Positions 16,064-21,302 of a stretch of 21,302 nucleotides of DNA are shown one piece after another (the first letter of the stretch is position 1; every line of letters begins with the position of its first letter). The notes under the pieces are model-generated. The model had not been told where the DNA came from and ran no database searches. It saw only the letters and a program-made list of their open reading frames with translations. This DNA is from Thermoleophilia bacterium (GTDB taxonomy: Bacteria > Actinomycetota > Thermoleophilia > Gaiellales > Gaiellaceae). The stretch is from assembly GCA_025934335.1 (NCBI GenBank), contig JAICYG010000026.1, forward strand, positions 1-21,302. Reading direction: 5' to 3'. Made by a program: the position numbers and the translations under genes.

Positions 16064-16966
16064 TCAGAGATGGACGATCTGCGCGCCGGGCGGAAGCGGG
16101 CGCGCCTCGGCCCGCAGCACCTCGACGAAGGCCTCCGCGGTCGGAGACCAGGGTGCCCGTGCGTAGACCGCGACCTCGCGCACGAGGTGCGGCTCGACCC
16201 GCAGGACGGCGCAGTCGAGCTCCCGCAGGACGATGTTGTCGGGGACGAGCGCGATCCCGAGGCCGGCGGCGGCAAGGCGCACGGCGCCCTCGGCCTGTGA
16301 CGTCCGCACGGTGCCGCGCGGGCGGAAGCCCGCCTGGCGGCAGACCTCCTCCACCACTCCGGCGAGGCCGTGGTCGGGGTGGTAGAGGACCCAGTCGCGG
16401 TCGCGGACGTCATCCAGGGTGATCGACCGCCGCCGGGCGAGCGGCTCACTGGAGGGCGAGACGAGGACGAACTCCTCCCACCCGACGACCTCGAGCGGCC
16501 CGTCCCAGCGCCGCACCGGCCGCGGCCCGAGCGCGAAGTCGGCCACGCCCTGCTCGACCGCGTCCTCGAGCAGGACGCGGTGCCGGAACTCGTGCAGGCG
16601 GATCGCGACGTTCGGGTGGCGCTCGTGCCAGACGCGGATGTGGCGCGGGAGCAGCCCCACCGCGAGCGAGAGCACCGTCGCGATCTCGAGCTCGCCCGCC
16701 TCGAGCGCGAGCACCGAGCGCGCGTTCTGCCAGCCGCGCTCGACCGCGCGCACGGCGACGCGAGCCTCCGGGAGCAGCGTGCGGCCGGCCGGGGTGAGCG
16801 AGACGCTGCGCGGCAGCCGGTCGAAGAGCAGGCCTCCGAGCTCGGCCTCGAGGCCGCGGATGTGCTGCGAGAGCGACGGCTGCGAGATGCCGACGCGCCG
16901 CGCGGCGCGGGTGAACGACCCCTCCTCCGCCACCGCGACGAAGCACTCGAACTGACGAAGGGTCAT
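16064..16966 (-). CDS. LysR-family transcriptional regulator
   Basis: A 300-aa LysR-type regulator. The N-terminal winged helix-turn-helix covers 1-60 (FTRAARRVGISQPSLSQHIRGLEAELG is the recognition region), and the effector-binding domain covers about 90-295. LysR proteins usually regulate the divergent neighbour and respond to a pathway metabolite. Here the neighbour is the VOC-permease operon across a 73-base gap that holds repeats. A TAGCTT box lies six bases before the ATG, so its own message may be leaderless, and autoregulation is likely. Whether it also controls the hydroxylase or catabolic genes is not visible. Confidence 0.95.
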   Translation of the reverse strand: MTLRQFECFVAVAEEGSFTRAARRVGISQPSLSQHIRGLEAELGGLLFDRLPRSVSLTPAGRTLLPEARVAVRAVERGWQNARSVLALEAGELEIATVLSLAVGLLPRHIRVWHERHPNVAIRLHEFRHRVLLEDAVEQGVADFALGPRPVRRWDGPLEVVGWEEFVLVSPSSEPLARRRSITLDDVRDRDWVLYHPDHGLAGVVEEVCRQAGFRPRGTVRTSQAEGAVRLAAAGLGIALVPDNIVLRELDCAVLRVEPHLVREVAVYARAPWSPTAEAFVEVLRAEARPLPPGAQIVHL

Positions 16967-16972
16967 AGGGAA

Positions 16973-16978
16973 AAGCTA
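16973..16978 (-). promoter_or_regulatory. -10 box of the LysR gene
   Basis: On the minus strand TAGCTT stands six bases before the LysR ATG. It overlaps the proximal CTATCGC repeat, so a protein bound there would block it. Confidence 0.4.
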
Positions 16979-17015
16979 TCGCTACCAGTGGGTGGATGGC
17001 GGCTTGACCTATCGC
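16976..17015. promoter_or_regulatory. Candidate LysR operator with two CTATCGC repeats
   Basis: CTATCGC occurs at 16976-16982 and at 17009-17015, 33 bases apart, about three helical turns. They are followed by TACC and GGTA respectively, which are each other's complement. One copy overlaps the LysR -10 box and the other follows the -35-like TTGACC of the VOC operon. This fits a LysR dimer pair, but the repeats are short and the match to T-N11-A boxes is not clear. Confidence 0.35.
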
Positions 17016-17032
17016 GGTAAACCCGGGACACT
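17004..17032 (+). promoter_or_regulatory. Promoter of the VOC-permease operon
   Basis: TTGACC (17004-17009) and GACACT (17027-17032) are 17 bases apart, and the GTG at 17040 follows seven bases later, so transcription would start at the start codon. The -35 is good and the -10 is weak, as expected of an activator-dependent promoter. Confidence 0.4.
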
Positions 17033-17039
17033 CGACCTC

Positions 17040-17510
17040 GTGCGGGTCACCGCGATCAACCACGTCAGCATCTCGGCGCGGGATCTCGAGGAGTCGGCCC
17101 GGTTCTACGAGCGGGTATTCGGAATGTCCCGCATCCCGACCCCCGTTTTCGCGACGCCCGTTCAGTGGTTGCGAGTGGGAAACCTCCAGCTGCACCTCTT
17201 CCTCGACCCGGAGGGCGCGGCGCCTTCGCGGCACCACGTCGGCTTCACCGTCGACGACTTCGACGCCGCGTACGAGGCGGTTGCCGTCGCGACCTCGGCG
17301 GAGTGGGGCGCCGACCTCGTCGAGCTGCCGTCCGGACAGGTGCAGCTCTACTTCCGCGACCCCGCGGGGAACCTGGTCGAGCTCAACTGGCCGGACGTCT
17401 CGACGCTCGACCGGTCGCGCTACCCGCAGCTCCGGCGGCTTGTCGACATGGTCCCGCAGACCGACGAGTCGCTCGAGGCCGTGCTCTACCTGGAGCCCGC
17501 CGCCGCATGA
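17040..17510 (+). CDS. VOC-superfamily (glyoxalase/extradiol dioxygenase fold) protein
   Basis: A 156-aa protein with paired beta-alpha-beta-beta-beta modules of the vicinal oxygen chelate fold. It starts INHVSISARDLEESARFYERVFG, continues with HLFLD and HHVGFTVDD, and ends with FRDPAGNLVELNWPD. His8, a His of HHVGF and the Glu of NLVEL are likely metal ligands. Single-domain VOC proteins include glyoxalases, isomerases, dioxygenases and resistance proteins, so the reaction is unknown. The GTG at 17040 is preferred over one at 16992, which would add 16 unusual residues and cover the promoter. It overlaps the permease gene as ATGA, tying it to uptake of the compound. Confidence 0.85.
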   Translation: MRVTAINHVSISARDLEESARFYERVFGMSRIPTPVFATPVQWLRVGNLQLHLFLDPEGAAPSRHHVGFTVDDFDAAYEAVAVATSAEWGADLVELPSGQVQLYFRDPAGNLVELNWPDVSTLDRSRYPQLRRLVDMVPQTDESLEAVLYLEPAAA

Positions 17511-18628
17511 CGCAGGCGGCCGCGCCGACGCCCGGCCTCGCCGGCTCCGACCGCGCGCGCATCCTGGCTCTCCGCCGGCGCGTGCTTCAGGCCCTCGGGC
17601 TGCTCGTGCTCGGCGCGATCGTGGTCATCCCGGCCGTCTGGGTGCTCTTCCTCGCGCCGACGACGGGCAAGTGGGCCACCTCCTTCGGCTCGGCGGTGCA
17701 CGATCCGAAGGACTTCCTGATCACGCTCCTGAACGGGATCACCGCGGCAGCGCTCTACTTCGTCGTCGCAAGCGGCTTCACGCTGATCTTCGGGCTGATG
17801 CGCGTCGTCAACATGGCCCACGGCGCGTTCTTCCTTTTCGGCGGCTACGTGGCGCTGAAGCTGCAGCGGCACATGGTCGGCGAGGGCGGCTCGTTCGGCC
17901 TCTCGAGCTCGCAGGTGAACCTGACGCACTGGATCGTCCCGGCGCTCGTCGGCACCGTCGCCATCGCGGCGATGGGGCTCGCGATGCAGCAGCTCTTCCT
18001 GCGCTGGAACCAGGGACAGGACCTGCGCCAGGCGCTGATCACGATCGCCGTCTCGATCATCCTCGCCGACCAGATGCTCGCGCACTTCGGCGGCGTCGCC
18101 GAGGACATCGCGTGGCCGCGCAACTGGGACACCTTCGTCAACCTTCGCGTCAAGGGCATCCAGTACACGGAGACGCGGCTCGTCATCCTCGCGATCGCGG
18201 TCGGGATCGGGGTGCTGCTGTGGCTCTGGCTGAAGAAGACCCGCACCGGCATGGTCATCCGCGCCGGCGTCGACGACCGCGCGATGGTCTCGGCGCTCGG
18301 CGTCAACATCCAGCTCACGTTCGCGATCGCGTTCGCGATCGGGTCGGCGCTCGCGGGGCTCGGCGGCGTGATCGGCGGCTCGTTCGCGAGCCTCGCGCCG
18401 GGCGTCGACGCCAACTGGTTGCTCTATTCGCTCGTCGTAGTGATCATCGGCGGGATGGGGTCACTCGGCGGTGCGGCCATCGGCGCGCTCCTGCTCGGCA
18501 TCACGACCAACTTCGCGGCCGCGTACCTCCCCTCGAACTACACCTACTACTCGATCATCTTCACGTTCGTGCTGGTCGCGATCGTGCTCGCGGTGCGGCC
18601 GCTCGGGCTGTTCGGGAGGCCCGAATGA
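17507..18628 (+). CDS. livH: ABC transporter permease, LivH type
   Basis: A 373-aa inner-membrane permease of the branched-chain amino acid (HAAT) family. The signature region FTLIFGLMRVVNMAHGAFF (91-109) and the C-terminal GGMGSLGGAAIGALLLG are clear. There are about eight or nine hydrophobic segments. The N-terminus is extended by about 70 residues with one additional hydrophobic stretch (30-50), longer than E. coli LivH (308 aa). Homologues in catabolic clusters often import aromatic or heterocyclic acids, ureas or amides rather than leucine. The gene overlaps the VOC and LivM genes by four bases each. Confidence 0.93.
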   Translation: MTQAAAPTPGLAGSDRARILALRRRVLQALGLLVLGAIVVIPAVWVLFLAPTTGKWATSFGSAVHDPKDFLITLLNGITAAALYFVVASGFTLIFGLMRVVNMAHGAFFLFGGYVALKLQRHMVGEGGSFGLSSSQVNLTHWIVPALVGTVAIAAMGLAMQQLFLRWNQGQDLRQALITIAVSIILADQMLAHFGGVAEDIAWPRNWDTFVNLRVKGIQYTETRLVILAIAVGIGVLLWLWLKKTRTGMVIRAGVDDRAMVSALGVNIQLTFAIAFAIGSALAGLGGVIGGSFASLAPGVDANWLLYSLVVVIIGGMGSLGGAAIGALLLGITTNFAAAYLPSNYTYYSIIFTFVLVAIVLAVRPLGLFGRPE

Positions 18629-19656
18629 GTCGCGTGACGCCGGATCGGGTCGTCGGTGTCGCGGCCCTCGTCCTCGCCGTGCTCGCCCCGCTCTACCTGT
18701 CGAGCTACTGGGTCGGGACGCTCCTCACCCAGATGCTCTTCCTGGGGATCGTGGCTGCGAGCCTGATCTTCCTCTCGGCCTACGGCGGCATGGTGTCGCT
18801 CGGGCAGGTGGCGATCTACGGCATCGCCGGTTTCGTCGTCGGCAACGTCACGACGAACGGCAACACGAAGGGCCTGAACCTGGGGTGGAACCCGTGGTGG
18901 GGCGTGGTGCTCGGCCTCGCGATCGCGGTCGCCGCCGCGCTCCTCTTCGGCGCGCTCGCGAGCCGGAGCGTCGGCATCTACTTCCTGATGATCACGCTCA
19001 CCTACTCCGTGATCGCCAACCTGACCTTCGGCCAGGTGACCGACGTCTCGGGCTTCGGAGGCATCAGCGGCATCCCTGCGCCGAAGCACATCGGCCCCGT
19101 CGACGCCCACTCGAACCGGCTGTACTACGTCGCGCTCGGGGTCGCGCTCGCCGTGTACATCCTGCTGCGCTACATCTCGCGAACGCCCTTCGGCCTGACG
19201 CTGCAGGGGCTGCGCGACGACCCCGTCCGCATGTCGTCGCTCGGCTACAACGTCATGCTCCACCGGACGATCGCGTTCGCGTTCGCCGGCTTCGTCGCCG
19301 GCGTCGGCGGTGTCCTCTTCGTCTGGTGGAACGGGCACATCGACCCCGCGTCGATCGACCTCAGCGCGACGATCGACGTGCTGGTGATCGCCGTCGTCGG
19401 CGGCCTCTACCGCATCGAGGGCGCGTGGGTCGGCGCGCTCTTCTTCGTGGTCATCAACAACTACTCGCAGCAGATCAGCTTCATCGGGCCGCGGTTCCAC
19501 ACGCTGATCGGCGCGATCTTCCTGGTGATCGTGCTCGTGTCGCCCGGCGGCCTCGTCGGCCTCTGGGACCGCGCGGTCGCGCTCTCGCCGTTCCGGCGCC
19601 GGGGCCCGACGGACCGAAACCCCATCGAAGCCGGCCAGGTGGAGCCTAGTGTCTGA
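18625..19656 (+). CDS. livM: ABC transporter permease, LivM type
   Basis: A 343-aa permease, the partner of the LivH-type protein. It has the LivM signature SAYGGMVSLGQVAIYGIAGF (51-70) and the coupling region LRDDPVRMSSLGYNV, where it contacts the ATPases. About nine hydrophobic segments are seen. The C-terminal tail after LWDRAVAL is charged and cytoplasmic. It starts in an ATGA overlap. Its stop codon forms part of a TGAAAGGAGG sequence that recurs before the binding-protein gene. Confidence 0.93.
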   Translation: MSRVTPDRVVGVAALVLAVLAPLYLSSYWVGTLLTQMLFLGIVAASLIFLSAYGGMVSLGQVAIYGIAGFVVGNVTTNGNTKGLNLGWNPWWGVVLGLAIAVAAALLFGALASRSVGIYFLMITLTYSVIANLTFGQVTDVSGFGGISGIPAPKHIGPVDAHSNRLYYVALGVALAVYILLRYISRTPFGLTLQGLRDDPVRMSSLGYNVMLHRTIAFAFAGFVAGVGGVLFVWWNGHIDPASIDLSATIDVLVIAVVGGLYRIEGAWVGALFFVVINNYSQQISFIGPRFHTLIGAIFLVIVLVSPGGLVGLWDRAVALSPFRRRGPTDRNPIEAGQVEPSV

Positions 19657-19742
19657 AAGGAGGCGCTGACAGACCGACTCCGCGCATGGCGCAAGACCTA
19701 ACCCCCCAGAGTTCGTCCACATCAACCGGTTGTGAAAGGAGG
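19654..19742 (+). repeat. Duplicated TGAAAGGAGG ribosome-site sequence
   Basis: The ten bases TGAAAGGAGG occur at 19654-19663, covering the LivM stop, and again at 19733-19742 before the binding-protein ATG. Only the second has a start codon at working distance (seven to twelve bases). The first leads to nothing longer than a five-codon frame, MAQDL, whose ATG at 19686 is too far away. The first copy may be a relic of a shorter gap. Confidence 0.5.
19723..19732. promoter_or_regulatory. Palindrome CAACCGGTTG before the binding-protein gene
   Basis: A perfect 10-base palindrome lies directly upstream of the ribosome site in the 97-base gap after LivM. It could be an operator or a small stem beside the ribosome site. 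No clear -10/-35 pair was found nearby. Confidence 0.25.
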
Positions 19743-19753
19743 AGGGCATCGGA

Positions 19754-21142
19754 ATGCGTGCTCTCAGAAGCAGGTGGAAGCTGATCCCGCTCGCCGGCGC
19801 CGTGATCGTCGCGGCGGCGGCGGTGGCGGCGACGGCGACCGCCCGCAACAGCGCGTCGCCGATCAGGATCGCCGTGCTGTCCGACTGTCAGGGCGCCTTC
19901 GGGTCGTTCGACAATCAGGACATGGCAGGCGTCGTGACGGCGATGGTGCAGTACGCCGGAGCGAAGGCGAAGAACCCGAACAAGCCGCGTGACGGCTGGG
20001 TCGGCGGGCAGATCAACGGTCACCCGTTGAAGCTCGTCGGGATCGGCTGCTCGAACGATCGCGCCGACACCGCGATCAAGGAGACGAAGCGGCTGATGGA
20101 GCAGCTGAAGGCCGACATCATGATCGGCCCGCTGTCCGGTGACGAGTCGATCGCCGTCGCGAACTACGCCAAGCAGCATCCGACGAAGACGTTCGTCGAC
20201 GGGGCTGCGGGCGCGCAGGACACCACGCTGAAGGTGCGGGCGAAGAACTTCTTCCGCTTCAACGGCGACGGTGCGCAGTGGAACGCCGGCCTCGGCGACC
20301 TCGCGTACAACAAGCTCGGCTGGAAGACGGCTGCCGTCGTCGCGGACGACTACTCGTTCGCGTGGACGTCGGCTGCCGGCTTCGTCGCCGAGTTCTGCGC
20401 GGTCGGCGGCAAGGTGACGAAGCGGGTCTTCCCGCCGCTGAACACGACGGACTACTCGTCGTACGCGCAGCAGATGCCGACGAACGTCGACGGCACCTTC
20501 GTCGCGGTCGGCGGCGCGGGCCTGATCCCGTTCCTGAAGGCGTACGAGCAGGCGCACGGCCCGATCGACGGCAAGAAGTTCATCGGCAACCTCTTCTGGG
20601 GGACGCCCGGCCAGTTCGAGCAGCTCTCGAGCCGTGTGGCCGGCGCGTACGTCGGTGGTGCCGGCACGGCCGGTGACCTCGCGACGCCGGCCGCGCAGGC
20701 GTACAACAAGATGGTCGGCAAGGTCTTCAAGCAGATCCCGCCGTTCGGCGCCGCGGCACCGCAGGCGTCGTCGACGTTCACGTTCGGCTACTACGTGAAC
20801 ACGTGGGGCCTGCTGGCGGGCCTGAAGGGTGTCAAGGGCGACATCTCCGGCGGCCAGAAGAAGCTGCAGGCGGCGATCGGGAAGGTCAAGCTCCGCACGC
20901 CGTACGGCCCGGTGCACCTGGACAAGAACCGCCAGGCGGTCATCCCGGTCTACTACCAGCAGCTCTACCTGAAGAACGGGAAGCTGGCCGTGAAGACGGT
21001 CGGGTACATCCCGGGCGTCGACCAGTCGTTCGGCGGCACGTTCACGTCGAAGACGCCGCCGCCGGGGCGTAACTTCCCGGCCTGCGTCAAGCGGAACCTG
21101 CCGTGGATCGGGCACACGCAAGTGCCCAAGGTGACCGGCTAG
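19754..21142 (+). CDS. ABC transporter substrate-binding protein (branched-chain amino acid type)
   Basis: A 462-aa periplasmic-binding-protein fold type I protein (Peripla_BP_6 group), longer than LivJ (about 370). Residues 1-30 are a Sec signal peptide: basic MRALRSRWK, then an Ala/Val-rich core ending ATATA. There is no lipobox cysteine, so it may be released or anchored by the uncleaved helix. The mature start SPIRIAVLSDCQGAFGSFD is typical of the first strand of the fold. Later IMIGPLSGDESIAVANYA, KTFVDGAAGAQDTT and the FRFNGDGAQWNAGLG hinge segment line the ligand cleft. A strong AAAGGAGGAGGG site precedes the ATG. The ligand is unknown. Confidence 0.93.
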   Translation: MRALRSRWKLIPLAGAVIVAAAAVAATATARNSASPIRIAVLSDCQGAFGSFDNQDMAGVVTAMVQYAGAKAKNPNKPRDGWVGGQINGHPLKLVGIGCSNDRADTAIKETKRLMEQLKADIMIGPLSGDESIAVANYAKQHPTKTFVDGAAGAQDTTLKVRAKNFFRFNGDGAQWNAGLGDLAYNKLGWKTAAVVADDYSFAWTSAAGFVAEFCAVGGKVTKRVFPPLNTTDYSSYAQQMPTNVDGTFVAVGGAGLIPFLKAYEQAHGPIDGKKFIGNLFWGTPGQFEQLSSRVAGAYVGGAGTAGDLATPAAQAYNKMVGKVFKQIPPFGAAAPQASSTFTFGYYVNTWGLLAGLKGVKGDISGGQKKLQAAIGKVKLRTPYGPVHLDKNRQAVIPVYYQQLYLKNGKLAVKTVGYIPGVDQSFGGTFTSKTPPPGRNFPACVKRNLPWIGHTQVPKVTG

Positions 21143-21145
21143 CGC

Positions 21146-21302
21146 TTGACCCGGACGGTCGCATCCGCGAGCGCCGAGCCGATCCTCCGCCTGCGGGGGA
21201 TCGGCCGGCGCTACGGCGGCCTCCACGCCGTCCGCGCCGGCGACCACGACGGGGCGGGGGGCGGGTGGCGGGCGGTCCACGGCCCGAACGGGGGCGGGCC
21301 GA
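21146..21302 (+). CDS. ABC transporter ATPase, LivG type, 5' fragment
   Basis: The frame after the binding-protein stop reads, from a TTG at 21146, a LivG-like N-terminus: PILRLRGIGRRYGGLHAV. It then continues as GDHDGAGGGWRAVHGPNGGGP, which should be an acidic/hydrophobic strand, APGE and the Walker A GPNGAGKT. The Walker lysine is missing, and the substitutions I can infer are towards G or C. The gene is cut by the window edge and the last 70 bases look unreliable. It is placed as expected for a LivG after the binding protein; the start codon is uncertain because no ribosome site is seen. Confidence 0.65.
   Translation, partial: MTRTVASASAEPILRLRGIGRRYGGLHAVRAGDHDGAGGGWRAVHGPNGGGP
21178..21205 (+). 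other. Strong hairpin at the start of the ATPase gene
   Basis: GCCGATCCTCCGC (21178-21190) and GCGGGGGATCGGC (21193-21205) pair over 12-13 bp with one G-U. The hairpin lies 36 bases after the binding-protein stop. Such a structure could protect or terminate an abundant binding-protein transcript, as is common between binding-protein and membrane-component genes. It is also in coding sequence, so chance is possible. Confidence 0.35.

Noticed and set aside
16992..17039. Longer start for the VOC protein at GTG 16992
   Set aside because: The added 16 residues match nothing in the fold and would cover the promoter. The GTG at 17040 starts directly before the conserved INHVSI strand.
19686..19703. 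Tiny frame MAQDL in the gap after LivM as a leader peptide
   Set aside because: The upstream AGGAGG is more than 20 bases from its ATG, and there is no attenuator structure or repeated codon to support it.

Overview
The window is very GC-rich and tightly packed, with almost every same-strand junction overlapping by 1-14 bases. It uses many GTG/TTG starts, and several genes have a TAnnnT box 6-7 bases before the start codon, the mark of leaderless transcripts. With the protein families present, this points to a high-GC actinobacterium; Thermoleophilia is a guess from overall feel and is not proven here. No RNA gene, insertion sequence, CRISPR array or phage gene was seen.

Layout. (1) 55-4413, minus strand: an operon for a molybdenum hydroxylase of the xanthine dehydrogenase family, in the order FAD subunit, 2Fe-2S subunit, and a molybdopterin subunit split into two polypeptides, followed by a cupin and a Pro-1 tautomerase. 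It ends in a 15-bp hairpin at 21-53. (2) 4465-7505, plus strand, divergent across 51 bp: the maturation genes for such enzymes, a MoxR/CoxD-like AAA+ ATPase, a CoxE-like VWA protein, and XdhC split into two genes. (3) 7581-15272, plus strand: a catabolic run of SMP-30 lactonase-like protein, isochorismatase-fold protein, aldehyde dehydrogenase, NIPSNAP protein, SDR, cupin-like protein, IlvB-type TPP enzyme, RidA-fold protein and amidase. (4) 15256-16966, minus strand: a lipoprotein and a LysR regulator. (5) 17040-21302, plus strand: a VOC protein, two branched-chain-amino-acid-type ABC permeases, a substrate-binding protein, and the start of the ATPase gene, where the sequence looks degraded at the window edge.

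How it fits together (inference). The ABC importer brings in an organic acid or N-heterocycle and the molybdenum hydroxylase oxidises it. Lactonase, amidase, tautomerase, RidA-like and TPP enzymes open and trim the product, the aldehyde dehydrogenase and SDR finish the oxidation, and the LysR protein senses the compound. The substrate cannot be read from the sequence. Residues that bind xanthine in animal xanthine dehydrogenase are not conserved, and the CO-dehydrogenase CSFR loop is absent. The four-polypeptide hydroxylase resembles in architecture the nicotinate dehydrogenase of Eubacterium barkeri, whose molybdopterin subunit is also in two chains, so an N-heteroaromatic acid is a reasonable first guess but no more than that.
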